A stretch of DNA of 64,000 nucleotides from Candidatus Obscuribacterales bacterium (GTDB lineage: Bacteria; Cyanobacteriota; Vampirovibrionia; Obscuribacterales; Obscuribacteraceae): assembly GCA_020050685.1 (NCBI GenBank), contig JAGVKG010000029.1, positions 217,367 through 281,366 of the forward strand, given 5' to 3'. The translations under genes and the position numbers were made by a program. Shown piece after piece: positions 30,649 to 39,702 of the stretch (its first letter is position 1; each line of letters opens with the position of its first letter). Under the pieces are notes generated by a model. That model saw only the letters and a program-made list of their open reading frames with translations. It did not search any database and was not told where the DNA came from.

Positions 30649-30990
30649 TTACCCTAAGAATCCGAAAGTCTTTCGAACTTTTTCTGTGTCGCTTAAGTCT
30701 CCAGATAGTACCTTAACCTGGTCGCCCTGATGCAGAACGACACTCGGAGTTACCTTTATGTCATACATCTTCGCCACCTCCGGATTCAACGTAACATCAA
30801 CGATTGCCAACTCGTAATCTCTATAATCATAATGTTCCAACGCCCGGTACAATGCTAATAGAGCACTTTGAGAGTTAGTCGGTGAAACAAATAAACTGAG
30901 TTTGAACTTAGGTTGGTTCATTTCCGATATCTCTTCAGGGCTAAAAGGATAACCGCACCAATACCTCAGAACCTGCATGACGCTGAGCAT
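30649..30990 (-). CDS. KaiB-family protein
   Basis: A 113-residue protein with a thioredoxin-like KaiB domain. After a short N-terminal extension the sequence KFKLSLFVSPTNSQSA, DVTLNPEVAKMYDIKVTPSV and GDLSDTEKV follows the KaiB pattern, including the exact GDLSD motif of cyanobacterial KaiB. In cyanobacteria KaiB binds phosphorylated KaiC to drive the circadian cycle; related domains also occur at the N-terminus of SasA and in stand-alone stress-linked proteins. No kaiA or kaiC is in this window, so a clock role cannot be claimed. AGGAG stands 9 nt before the ATG at 30990, supporting the longer start over the internal ATG at 30921. A candidate response-regulator box lies about 80 bp upstream. 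Confidence 0.85.
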   Translation of the reverse strand: MLSVMQVLRYWCGYPFSPEEISEMNQPKFKLSLFVSPTNSQSALLALYRALEHYDYRDYELAIVDVTLNPEVAKMYDIKVTPSVVLHQGDQVKVLSGDLSDTEKVRKTFGFLG

Positions 30991-31070
30991 TTTGAGTCGC
31001 TCCTAGACCAAGACATTTAGCCTGCGATGGAAAGACTGCAGTCAACTTAACAGGTTCCGAAATAGAAATT

Positions 31071-31089
31071 GTGCAAAATCAGTGCAAAT
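31071..31089 (+). promoter_or_regulatory. Candidate response-regulator box, copy A
   Basis: Two GTGCAAA half-sites start at 31071 and 31082, exactly 11 bp apart, the spacing typical of OmpR/PhoB-family tandem sites. It matches the boxes at 31504 and 33490. It lies upstream of the KaiB-family gene and downstream of the small exported protein gene. Confidence 0.45.
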
Positions 31090-31102
31090 TAAAAATAGGC
31101 AA

Positions 31103-31128
31103 AGAGCGGGACCATTTGATCCCGCTCT
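31103..31128 (-). terminator. Terminator of the small exported protein gene
   Basis: AGAGCGGGA (31103-31111) pairs with TCCCGCTCT (31120-31128) around an 8-nt loop, 24 bp beyond the stop codon at 31152. The minus strand continues into CCTATTTTTAATTT. Confidence 0.75.
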
Positions 31129-31151
31129 GAAGTTAGATATCGAGGAGTAGC

Positions 31152-31433
31152 TTACTTGGTTGCACCGGCTGCAGGTGCAGGATTGGTAGTCGGATCCGAC
31201 TTCTTTTGCTCTGCACTGACTTGTTTGTCAGGGGATGACTGGTTAACGCTTTCCGTCGGCTTTGCCGAAGTTTGCGACAGGGCTGCCTTTGCATCGGACT
31301 GCTGCTTGTCGGATTCTTGCTGTACAGCCTTATTGGCAATCGGCTCTTGCTTTGACTCCTCAGCCAACGCAGCATATGAACTGCCCATTATTACAGCGGC
31401 TCCTAAGAGTGCAGCAACAAAACGAATATTCAT
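31152..31433 (-). CDS. Small exported hypothetical protein
   Basis: A 93-residue protein with a clear signal peptide (MNIRFVAALLGAAVIMGSSYAALA). The mature part is short, Gln/Lys/Ser/Ala/Pro-rich, free of cysteine and probably disordered. AGGAGG precedes the ATG by 7 nt, a strong ribosome site that supports real expression. It is divergent from the two-component system and has its own terminator. No homologous family is recognised; a periplasmic stress or spacer protein is only a guess. Confidence 0.8.
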   Translation of the reverse strand: MNIRFVAALLGAAVIMGSSYAALAEESKQEPIANKAVQQESDKQQSDAKAALSQTSAKPTESVNQSSPDKQVSAEQKKSDPTTNPAPAAGATK

Positions 31434-31503
31434 GAAACAACCTCCTATCTATAAATATTGATCACTGAACAGCTTGAAGATATCAAAGATAAAATTTAAA
31501 AGC

Positions 31504-31522
31504 GTGCAACTTTTGTGTAATT
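31504..31522 (+). promoter_or_regulatory. Candidate response-regulator box, copy B (autoregulation)
   Basis: The sequence GTGCAACTTTTGTGTAATT has half-sites at 31504 and 31515, 11 bp apart. It matches the reverse complement of 33490-33508 at 17 of 19 positions. It ends 12 bp before the candidate -10 at 31535, the geometry of an OmpR/PhoB-type activator site. Confidence 0.5.
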
Positions 31523-31540
31523 CAAGGTATTTCCTATTAA
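31513..31540 (+). promoter_or_regulatory. Candidate promoter of the two-component/export operon
   Basis: TTGTGT (31513-31518), a 16-bp spacer and TATTAA (31535-31540) form a plausible promoter 38 bp upstream of the response-regulator ATG. The -35 overlaps the candidate regulator box. Confidence 0.4.
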
Positions 31541-31577
31541 AATGCTCCGTGTCAAGTTCAGCTCGTGGTAGCAAATC

Positions 31578-32252
31578 ATGTCCAGAATTCTGATTATCGA
31601 AGACGAAGACGGCTTATCTGGGGCAATTCAAGAATGGCTAGAAGATGAGCAGTATGTAGTGTCTGTTGTAAATAACGGACTTTCAGCTGTCACCAATTTG
31701 CAATCAGAGTCTTACGAGGCAATTGTTCTCGACTTAATGCTTCCTGGCATGAGCGGTATAGAAGTGTGTAAGGCCTACAGAACATCCGGTGGCACCACGC
31801 CAATCCTCATGCTTACTGCTAAGAACACCATAGCATCCAAAGAAGAAGGTTTGGATAGCGGCGCAGACGACTACCTGACCAAGCCATTTGATTTGCGCGA
31901 GCTGTCAGCAAGGCTCAGGGCACTTCTTCGCAGACCTCGAACACAACCTTTATTGATATTAGAAGCTGGGAACCTTAAATTAGACACGACCTCTCGCACT
32001 GTCACCAAGGCCGGCAAGCCACTGCGTCTGCTACCCAAAGAATTTATGCTTTTAGAAGTCTTGATGCGACACTATGGACAGGTTTTGAGCACAGAGGATC
32101 TAATTAATCACCTCTGGAGCCCAGCTTCGGAGATAGCACCAGATACGGTGCGCTCTCATTTGAAATCATTACGCAAGAAAATAGATGATACCTCGGAGTC
32201 TTCGCTTATCAAAACTGTTCATGGCATGGGCTACATGATTGAGGCACACTAA
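31578..32252 (+). CDS. OmpR/PhoB-family response regulator
   Basis: A 224-residue DNA-binding response regulator. The receiver domain (about 1-115) has the acidic pair in IIEDED, phospho-acceptor Asp52 in VLDLMLPG and the conserved Lys in LTKPFD. A winged-helix output domain (about 130-222) with the recognition-helix sequence PDTVRSHLKSLRKKI follows. It is encoded 2 bp before its cognate kinase and heads an apparent operon with a TolC-RND-adaptor exporter. A repeated 19-bp box in front of this gene and in front of tolC is its probable binding site (inference). Confidence 0.95.
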   Translation: MSRILIIEDEDGLSGAIQEWLEDEQYVVSVVNNGLSAVTNLQSESYEAIVLDLMLPGMSGIEVCKAYRTSGGTTPILMLTAKNTIASKEEGLDSGADDYLTKPFDLRELSARLRALLRRPRTQPLLILEAGNLKLDTTSRTVTKAGKPLRLLPKEFMLLEVLMRHYGQVLSTEDLINHLWSPASEIAPDTVRSHLKSLRKKIDDTSESSLIKTVHGMGYMIEAH

Positions 32253-32254
32253 CT

Positions 32255-33529
32255 ATGTTCAGAAGCTGCCGCTGGAAGATTGCACTTTGGTTCGTATCTC
32301 TGTCATCGCTCATTTATTTAGCACTGACATTTGTCGGGGGAGCCTATTTCTATAGCAGTCTGTCACGTTCAATGGACCAACAACTGAAAATTGTTGCCTC
32401 ACAAATTGGTCATGCAATCGATTTGACAAGTCAGAAACCGAAGTTTCGAGAATGGTTACGAGTTGTGCAAACCGAACCGGCACGATCGCTTATGACCATG
32501 CAGCTTTTCGATCAGTCTGGAATACTGCTCGAGCATTATGGTCCCATTGGCATTCCAAAATTATTCATGACGGAATCAGAAATCACCCGAGGCGATCTGA
32601 CAATGCGGATTAGAAGCACTAAGCTTCTGCACGAAGGTCATCTGGTCGGTTACCTCCAGCTTGAGCTGCCAACCGATACGCGTAATAAGCTAACGCGAGA
32701 ATTCCTTCTCACCATGGCGGTCATGGCACCATTTGTATTGATTGCATTTGGGCTTTGCAGTTACGCGGTTTCCGGTATGGCCGTTAAGCCCATCGAGGAA
32801 CTTGTCGGGACCTTACAACGTTTTGTAGCTGACGCCGGGCATGAGCTAAATACTCCAACCAGTGTCGTACAAGCAAGAGTACAATCATTGGAGCGCAAGT
32901 TAGCCAAGCAGGGCATAATTCAAAAGGATCTAACTATCATTGCATCATCTGCCAAACGCATGGGCCGCATTGTTAGCGATCTCATGCTACTAGCTGAATT
33001 AGATGGCAAACAAAATCAACAGACACTCACCGCAATAGATCCGACTGATGTAATTTCAACAACAGTTTCGGAATTTTACGATCGTTTCTACGATAAGGAC
33101 ATAATTCTTCAGATTGGCAATATGGAGCAGGCGACGATCCTCGCAGATCGAGAGTCGCTCGAGCGAATCATCTCGAATCTTCTGGAAAATGCACTCAAGT
33201 ATACAGATCCTAATGGTACCGTCACCATAAATTGCACCACCGCGGCAAGCGAGGTCTGTATCAGTGTGCAGGATACGGGTTTGGGAATTCCCCGTGAATG
33301 CTTACCGCAAATTTTTGATCGTTTTTATCGTGTCGACGATTCACGCTGCAGAGAGTCGGGCGGCAGTGGTCTTGGTTTATCCATCGTTAAAGCTATAACA
33401 GAAAGTTTTGGTGGTCGAGTTGAATTGGATAGTCAAGTTGGTCTTGGAAGTACATTTTATATCACCTTACCGCTTTACAAGAGTGTGCAAATTGCACAAA
33501 ACTTGCACACAAGTGTCATGACAATTTAG
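32255..33529 (+). CDS. Membrane sensor histidine kinase
   Basis: A 424-residue partner of the response regulator. Two membrane helices (about 12-35 and 151-173) bound a periplasmic sensor region of about 115 residues. A short HAMP-like linker leads directly to the H box DAGHELNTP with the phospho-acceptor His196. The ATPase domain has the N box ISNLLENALKY, G1 DTGLGIP, F box FDRFYR and G2 GGSGLGLSI. All catalytic elements are present. The sensed signal is unknown; the exporter genes downstream suggest an antimicrobial, metal or envelope stress. Confidence 0.95.
   Translation: MFRSCRWKIALWFVSLSSLIYLALTFVGGAYFYSSLSRSMDQQLKIVASQIGHAIDLTSQKPKFREWLRVVQTEPARSLMTMQLFDQSGILLEHYGPIGIPKLFMTESEITRGDLTMRIRSTKLLHEGHLVGYLQLELPTDTRNKLTREFLLTMAVMAPFVLIAFGLCSYAVSGMAVKPIEELVGTLQRFVADAGHELNTPTSVVQARVQSLERKLAKQGIIQKDLTIIASSAKRMGRIVSDLMLLAELDGKQNQQTLTAIDPTDVISTTVSEFYDRFYDKDIILQIGNMEQATILADRESLERIISNLLENALKYTDPNGTVTINCTTAASEVCISVQDTGLGIPRECLPQIFDRFYRVDDSRCRESGGSGLGLSIVKAITESFGGRVELDSQVGLGSTFYITLPLYKSVQIAQNLHTSVMTI
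33490..33508 (-). promoter_or_regulatory. Candidate response-regulator box, copy C (tolC)
   Basis: On the minus strand this reads GTGCAAGTTTTGTGCAATT. It lies at the 3' end of the kinase gene, about 60 bp before the tolC start. Half-sites are 11 bp apart and a further TGTGCAA flanks it. It could drive or boost an internal exporter transcript. Confidence 0.45.
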
Positions 33530-33568
33530 TAGACTGCTTATTTGTATATAAGCTTCCAGGTAGTAGAA

Positions 33569-35041
33569 GTGGCGTCAAATGGGCACAAGCTGCTCTTTTT
33601 CTTCTTTTTTGTCATTCTGAACTCAACAGTTGCCGGATCTGCAATTGCAAATGAAGGAACGTCGATTCCGCTCAGACCAGAGATTACCACCCCGGAAAAA
33701 CCGCTAACGTTGACAGCAGCTGTTCGTTTAGCTGAATCAGCCTTTCCAAAAGTCCAGCAAGAACAAGCAGAAGTTCGCGCCGCCCAACGCCGCGTTACTC
33801 TACAAAAAATAAGAGAGTACAATCCAGAGTCCTTAATATCGTACCAAGATGTTGCCGCAACACATAACCGGTTAACTCAAACTCTCTTTTCCAGTCCTGC
33901 CATACCAAGCATCGGTGGTCCTGGACCGGACGTGGTCCACATGAATGCCAAAGCATTCAGCGCTGCTGGTTTCATAGTCGATTGGGCACCCATAGATTTT
34001 GGCTTACACAAAGCAAGAATTGATCTTAGTAAAACTGAACTCAGCCTCACTCGTGCCAGATATGACTTGACCCTATTAGATGTAGGCGTACAGGCAGCGG
34101 CGAAATATCTGGATGCACTGATCATGCACGAGCAAGTGGCCGTAGCCGAAGCTAATGTCACACGATTTGCTGAATTCAGCAAAATCGCTCATGCTGAAGT
34201 AGAAGCTGGGCTAAAACCAGCAGCCGATTCGTCTCTAGCCGATGCCCAATTAGCCAACGCTCGTAATGATTTGATTCGAGCACATCTCAATGACGAATTA
34301 GCCCGTGCCTCCTTAGCTTATGCAGTCGGTCATGGTGGGGAATTACTAGAAATCAACCCAGGCGGCATTATAACGGTTACCGAACCATCGGATACGCAGG
34401 TCACTCCTCCCATATTGGAAAATCATCCCATGGCACTTGTGGGAAAAGCAGCTGTTTCAATACAAATCGCCGAGCGACATGTGCTTGATAGACAGTACTA
34501 TCCTAAATTTCGTTGGCTGGGCGGCATGAATTTACGCGGCACCACATTTAATACCAATCTGGGAGACGTGCAAGCGCCTGATGTGAGTGGTATATTCCCA
34601 GTCATACCAAATTGGAATGTCGGACTCATGGTAGACCTACCGTTTTTTGATATCATTCGCATACGCGCGCAAAAAAAAGTCGTCCAAGAACAATTCGTAG
34701 CTGCACGCCATGCTTATGATCTGACCATTCAAGAACTTAGAACAGATGATGTGCAAGCACAAGCAAGAATGCGTGCAGCGATGGCGCTGGCTGCAAACAT
34801 GCCCGTGCAGGTGCAAGCAGCCGCATTGGCAGCCAGGCAAGCAGAAGCACGCTATCAAGCTGGTCTAGCCACAGTTGCTCAAGTAGCGGAATCAAATCAA
34901 ATCTTGGCTGATTCGCGGGTGAAGCAAGCAGTGGCCAACGTTGGCGTGTGGAAAGCGCTTTTGCAGGTTGCAGCAGTACACGGTGACTTACGGCCTTTCT
35001 TGACCGCGGCAGATCGCGCTACAAAAGGGGAGGGGCTCTAA
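33569..35041 (+). CDS. TolC-family outer membrane efflux protein
   Basis: About 490 residues. A signal peptide (KLLFFFFFVILNSTVAGSAIA) is followed by two long alternating helical repeats typical of the OEP/TolC family (LTAAVRLAESAFPKVQQEQAEVRAAQRR; later AARQAEARYQAGLATVAQVAESNQILADSRV). The trimer would form the outer membrane channel of the RND pump encoded next. The start is a GTG at 33569, preceded by AGGTAG; a TTG at 33542 in the same frame has no ribosome site. The stop codon abuts the RND ATG directly, so the genes are co-translated. Confidence 0.92.
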   Translation: MASNGHKLLFFFFFVILNSTVAGSAIANEGTSIPLRPEITTPEKPLTLTAAVRLAESAFPKVQQEQAEVRAAQRRVTLQKIREYNPESLISYQDVAATHNRLTQTLFSSPAIPSIGGPGPDVVHMNAKAFSAAGFIVDWAPIDFGLHKARIDLSKTELSLTRARYDLTLLDVGVQAAAKYLDALIMHEQVAVAEANVTRFAEFSKIAHAEVEAGLKPAADSSLADAQLANARNDLIRAHLNDELARASLAYAVGHGGELLEINPGGIITVTEPSDTQVTPPILENHPMALVGKAAVSIQIAERHVLDRQYYPKFRWLGGMNLRGTTFNTNLGDVQAPDVSGIFPVIPNWNVGLMVDLPFFDIIRIRAQKKVVQEQFVAARHAYDLTIQELRTDDVQAQARMRAAMALAANMPVQVQAAALAARQAEARYQAGLATVAQVAESNQILADSRVKQAVANVGVWKALLQVAAVHGDLRPFLTAADRATKGEGL

Positions 35042-38000
35042 ATGTGGCTGCTTAGAAATGCCCTAGCAAGACCTATAACATTGATGGTTCTGGTACTCGC
35101 ACTAGTCCTAGCCTCAGGACTGGCACTGACGAGAATGAAAGTTGATATTTTTCCTAATCTCAACCTACCAGTCATTTATGTAGTGCAACCATACGGCGGA
35201 ATGGATCCGGCCCAATTAGAGGCTTTCATCGTATCGCATTACGAAAACCATTTTCTCTACATTACTGGCGTCGACCATATAGAATCAAAGTCCATTCAAA
35301 ATGTCTCCGTAATGAAAGTAGTGTTTCAGCCGGACACCGATATGGCCGAAGCAATGGCGCAAGTTGTCGCCCAGGTTCAACGCTCACGTGCGAAAATGCC
35401 ACCGGGCACAGTTACTCCTTTCATACTTCGCTTTGATGCGGGAAATGTTCCAGTCGGTTATTTAGTACTGTCAAGCAAGACCAGGTCAGTTGCCGAAATC
35501 GAAGCATTGGCTGACGAAAGAATCCGGCCAATTTTAGCAACGATTCCAGGGGTAACGACGCCACATCCGTTTGGCGGCAACGTTAGATCAATAGTTATTA
35601 CAGTAAATCCCCAACGCCTAAGCGCCTACCACTTAAGTGCGGACGACATTGTCACGGCTGTCTCTACCGGAAACTTGATCTCGCCATCCGGACTCGTCCG
35701 CATTGGAAACCTTCAGAGAATTACCAATCTCAATGCCACTGTCGAAGATATTCAAGAACTAAAACGAATTCCTCTAACGTCCGGTGCCGGATCAAACGTC
35801 TTTCTGGGTGATGTGGCATCCATAGAAGATTCCATGGACATTCAAACCGGATGGGCTCTAGTCAACGGCAGACGCACCGTCTTTATGGCCGTATCCAAAC
35901 TTGCCGATGCCTCGACACTAACTATTGTGAAACGTGTAAAAGAGACGCTTCAGAAAATGCGCTCTGTAATTCCCAGCGACATAGAAACTAATTTTGAATT
36001 CGATCAATCAATATATGTAACTCAGGCAATCAGCGGTCTATTTTACGAAAGCGTTGCCGGAGCAATATTATCAGGATTAACAGTGCTCTTGTTTTTGCAA
36101 GACATTCGCAGTGCTTTAATTGTCGTAGTTACCATTCCGCTGGCTCTTTCGGCTGCCATTTTTGGTCTATGGATCAGTAATCAATCGATCAACATTATGA
36201 CCCTGAGCGGCTTATCTTTGTCGGTAGGTATTTTGGTTGACGAAGCGACAGTTGCAATTGAAAATATTCACACTCACCTTGATAGAGGCACCACCCTATT
36301 CAAAGCAATCTTTGATGCCTGTCGCGAAATTTTAACACCACAGTTGCTTGCCGTTCTGTCGGTAATTTCAGTATTTTTGCCATCATTTTTCATGGAGGGC
36401 ACCACAAAAGCACTTTTCATTCCCTTATCTTTGTCAGTTGGCTTTGCCATGACTGCCTCTTTCATAATTTCCTGCACATTTCTTCCCGTATTAAGCGGAT
36501 GGGTATTACGTACACATACTCGGTCTCTACATCATGGCAAAAATAAGATGGCGGGAATACTGGCTCGGATTCGACAAACATACGCTCGCAAACTAACGAA
36601 AATGATGCGATCTAGGGTTCCGATCCTCTTGGGTTACTGCGCCGGACTAATAGCAATATTTGCACTAGCATTGCCATTCATGAAGACTGAGATTTTTCCC
36701 TTAGGCAATCCGTCGAGCTTTCAGCTCAGATTACGAGCACCGACAGGTACACGCATCGAGCTTACAGAAGAATATACAAAAAAGGTCTTAGCAATAATTG
36801 CCCAACAAGTTGGTCCAAAAAACATCGACATCAGCATTGGTTATGTAGGCACACAACCGCCCAATTTTGGCATCAGTAATGTCTATATCTGGACTAGCGG
36901 TCCGCAAGAAGCAGTCCTGCTCGTAGCATTTAAGCATTCTGCACATGTACACTTTGAAGCACTAAAAGAACAATTGCGCCGTAGGTTCAGAGAAGCATTA
37001 CCGCAAATTACCTTTACCTTTGAGTCTGGCGATATCGTCAGTCAAATTATGAATCTTGGCGCTCCAACGCCAATTCAAGTGGACATTTCCGGACCAAGTT
37101 TTATCAAAGACCGCGACTTTGCACGCCGCGTCCTTGCCGAGCTTCAAAAGGTGCCAGAACTGCGCGACGTCTGCATAGTGCAGCCACTAGATTACCCAAC
37201 TGTGGATATAAAAGTAGATCGCGTCAGAGCCGGTCAATTGGGGGTGACAACTGCTGATATTAGCAAAGCGTTGGTGCCGGCAGTCTATTCCAGCAGATTC
37301 GTGAGGCAAATTTGGTGGCGTGATCCACATCATGGCAATTCCTATCAAATCCAAGTGCAATATCCGCAAACCAGTATGGAATCAATTAAGGACGTTGAGA
37401 CAGTACCATTACAGACCAAGGAACTCTTCGGTCCCGCAGTTCGAGATGTTGCCCAAGTGTATTTCGGAAGCATGATCGGAGAATATGATCGATACAATCT
37501 CCAGCGCATGGTTAGTATCACTGCCAATATTTCCGGCGACGACTTAGGGAATGCAATTAGGAAAGTGCAAACGGCAATTCACCGCGCCGGGATACCACCA
37601 CGCGGTATAACTGTTGATCTTCGCGGTCAAGTACCAATTTTTTTCAGCACATTTGCGGGTCTGGCCACTGGTCTTGTATTGGCAGTCATTGCCATTGCCC
37701 TTATGCTCACGGCTTATTTCCAGAATCTAAGGTTAACCTTTATCGTTATGTCTGTTGTGCCTGCAATTCTCTTAGGAGTTGCACTAGGCATAGAGCTTTG
37801 TGGTATCACCTTGAGCGTTCAATCTTTCATGGGAGCTATTATGGCCGTGGGAATCGGAGTTGCTAATGCTATCCTGATTGTTACATTTTCCGAAGCGCGG
37901 CGAATGAGTGGTCAGCAAGCAAGCGTTGCGGCTGTGAAGGGCGCAGTTAGTCGCTTAAGACCAGTATTAATGACAAGCATAGCCATGATCGCTGGAATGA

Positions 38001-38221
38001 TACCAATGGCTTTAGGCGTAGCCGAGGGAGGAGAACGCAGTGCTCCTCTAGGAATTGCGGTCATAGGTGGATTACTATTTTCACTTGCGTCTGTATTATT
38101 CATACTACCTCTGTGTTTTTCCATTGTGCAAAGTCGATCCTCTCGCATTATTCCGACGATGCTTGTAGACGATGCTACATCTTCAAAGAAGGGTGATTTA
38201 CAAGATGAAAATGCCGTCTAA
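35042..38221 (+). CDS. RND-family efflux transporter (AcrB/CzcA-like)
   Basis: A 1059-residue inner membrane pump driven by protons. It begins with the usual first helix (RPITLMVLVLALVLASGLALTR). Two large periplasmic loops follow helices 1 and 7, and helices 2-6 and 8-12 follow each loop. The TM4 region LSGLSLSVGILVDEATVAIENI carries the acidic residue used in proton relay. The duplicated half is seen again at GAIMAVGIGVANAILIVTFSEAR, where the acidic residue is replaced by neutral residues, as in many relatives. Substrate is unclear; it lacks an obvious heavy-metal signature, so organic solutes or drugs are as likely as metals. The adaptor gene overlaps the 3' end by 17 bp. Confidence 0.95.
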   Translation: MWLLRNALARPITLMVLVLALVLASGLALTRMKVDIFPNLNLPVIYVVQPYGGMDPAQLEAFIVSHYENHFLYITGVDHIESKSIQNVSVMKVVFQPDTDMAEAMAQVVAQVQRSRAKMPPGTVTPFILRFDAGNVPVGYLVLSSKTRSVAEIEALADERIRPILATIPGVTTPHPFGGNVRSIVITVNPQRLSAYHLSADDIVTAVSTGNLISPSGLVRIGNLQRITNLNATVEDIQELKRIPLTSGAGSNVFLGDVASIEDSMDIQTGWALVNGRRTVFMAVSKLADASTLTIVKRVKETLQKMRSVIPSDIETNFEFDQSIYVTQAISGLFYESVAGAILSGLTVLLFLQDIRSALIVVVTIPLALSAAIFGLWISNQSINIMTLSGLSLSVGILVDEATVAIENIHTHLDRGTTLFKAIFDACREILTPQLLAVLSVISVFLPSFFMEGTTKALFIPLSLSVGFAMTASFIISCTFLPVLSGWVLRTHTRSLHHGKNKMAGILARIRQTYARKLTKMMRSRVPILLGYCAGLIAIFALALPFMKTEIFPLGNPSSFQLRLRAPTGTRIELTEEYTKKVLAIIAQQVGPKNIDISIGYVGTQPPNFGISNVYIWTSGPQEAVLLVAFKHSAHVHFEALKEQLRRRFREALPQITFTFESGDIVSQIMNLGAPTPIQVDISGPSFIKDRDFARRVLAELQKVPELRDVCIVQPLDYPTVDIKVDRVRAGQLGVTTADISKALVPAVYSSRFVRQIWWRDPHHGNSYQIQVQYPQTSMESIKDVETVPLQTKELFGPAVRDVAQVYFGSMIGEYDRYNLQRMVSITANISGDDLGNAIRKVQTAIHRAGIPPRGITVDLRGQVPIFFSTFAGLATGLVLAVIAIALMLTAYFQNLRLTFIVMSVVPAILLGVALGIELCGITLSVQSFMGAIMAVGIGVANAILIVTFSEARRMSGQQASVAAVKGAVSRLRPVLMTSIAMIAGMIPMALGVAEGGERSAPLGIAVIGGLLFSLASVLFILPLCFSIVQSRSSRIIPTMLVDDATSSKKGDLQDENAV

Positions 38222-39506
38222 TCGTACATTGACACTACTATCATTAGTACTACTGGGTAGTGCATCGTTCTTCACCGCTTGCACCCTGTCGAACTCAGAT
38301 CAAGCCAAGCACTCGCCGGCAGCTGAATCTTCCTCGCAAGCACCATTGCTTAAAACGACTCAAGTGGTTGCTGAATGTCTCCAACGACAAATTCGCGTTC
38401 CCGCCGAACTTCTCGCCTTCAGAGATGTGCCCATATATCCAAAAGTTCAGGGCTTCGTACAAACAATGCGAGTAGACCGTGGCACCGTCGTCAGCAAAGG
38501 ACAAGTCCTGGTAGAGATTATCGCTCCTGAACTTGAGGCCAATCTTCATGAAGCAGAAGGAAAGTTTGATGCAGCTCGATCATCATTACTCGAAACTCAA
38601 TCGAAAATCGAAAGCCTAGTCAGCCAAAAAAAAGAAGCAGAGGCCAAACTGGAAGCGGATGAAGCCAATTACAAGAGAATTCTACATGCAGCTCAGACAG
38701 TTGGTGCCATTGCTCCGTCTGACATCGAAGTGGCAGAGAAGACAGTACAGGGGGATCGGGCTCATGTACATTCTGCAGCTCAACTGGTGCTAGCAGCCCG
38801 CTCGGAATTGATTTCTCAAAGAGGCCGGGTAAAGGCCTCAGAACAAGCATTGGTATCAATGCGAGAGATGGAAAGCTACCTGACAGTGCGCGCACCTTTC
38901 GATGGCATTATTAGCGAGCGTAACGTACATGAGGGAAGTTTGGTCAGCTCATCCCCATCGAATCCAGCAATGGTGAGAATTCAAGACACGTCGAGACTGC
39001 GATTGCTTATTCCTGTGCCTGAGTCGGCAATTACCGGTATAACGCCCGGTACCGCGATGGCATTTACAGTGCCAGCTTTTGTCGGAAAGTCCTTTCAAGC
39101 CACTGTATCAAGAATCAGCCATGCAGTTGATCGAAAGACAAGGACAATGCTAGTAGAGGCTGATGTCGCAAACAAATCTGGAGAATTAGAACCAGGAATG
39201 TATGCAGAGGTAACTTGGGAAATGAAGCGACCATACAACACGCTCTTCGTACCATCGTCAGCAGTAACTACGATTGAAGACAAGCCATGTGTGGTCGTGA
39301 TAAGAAACAATAGAACAGAAGTAACAGAGGTTTCACTAGGACAAACAATGGGCACTTTTATGGAGGTCGTCGGTAATTTGCGAGAAGGAGATCAAGTTGC
39401 CTTACAAGCTAGTGACGATATGGTTTCAGGCACACCTGTAAGAAGCTCCTTGATCAGCGCCAAAGAATTGCGTCAATCACTAGACAAAGATAAGTCCGAA
39501 GAATAG
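38205..39506 (+). CDS. RND periplasmic adaptor (membrane fusion protein), probable lipoprotein
   Basis: A 433-residue protein linking pump and channel. The N-terminal hydrophobic helix ends in FFTAC, a lipobox-like site with Cys26. The biotinyl-lipoyl half RVDRGTVVSKGQVLVEIIAPE, a long coiled-coil hairpin (about 90-200) and the second half SYLTVRAPFDGIISERNVHEGSLV are in the standard order, followed by beta-barrel and membrane-proximal domains. The ATG at 38205 is chosen because GAAGGG precedes it; it overlaps the RND gene by 17 bp. Placing the adaptor after the pump is less common but seen in other operons. Confidence 0.93.
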   Translation: MKMPSNRTLTLLSLVLLGSASFFTACTLSNSDQAKHSPAAESSSQAPLLKTTQVVAECLQRQIRVPAELLAFRDVPIYPKVQGFVQTMRVDRGTVVSKGQVLVEIIAPELEANLHEAEGKFDAARSSLLETQSKIESLVSQKKEAEAKLEADEANYKRILHAAQTVGAIAPSDIEVAEKTVQGDRAHVHSAAQLVLAARSELISQRGRVKASEQALVSMREMESYLTVRAPFDGIISERNVHEGSLVSSSPSNPAMVRIQDTSRLRLLIPVPESAITGITPGTAMAFTVPAFVGKSFQATVSRISHAVDRKTRTMLVEADVANKSGELEPGMYAEVTWEMKRPYNTLFVPSSAVTTIEDKPCVVVIRNNRTEVTEVSLGQTMGTFMEVVGNLREGDQVALQASDDMVSGTPVRSSLISAKELRQSLDKDKSEE

Positions 39507-39558
39507 GTCGGGCTTATCAGATCCGCCTAAAGTACGGCAAGTATGCCGAAAGATGTCA
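39507..39558 (+). repeat. Dispersed intergenic repeat, copy 2
   Basis: It starts immediately after the adaptor stop codon and matches 30396-30447 (first 17 bases identical). The inner hairpin CGGC-N6-GCCG is better paired here; the outer C-G pair corresponds to T-A in copy 1, a possible compensatory change. Confidence 0.7.
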
Positions 39559-39702
39559 ACCGAAAAATGGAGCCTGACGAAAGAAGATCAGACGTGGTTA
39601 TTCTCTTGTAAAACTGCTCATGTTGATATAAATTCCTGAGCGGATTCCGAAAGCTCATATGCCTCGCCTCATGCAATTCATTCACGGCACGAGATCGCTT
39701 AA

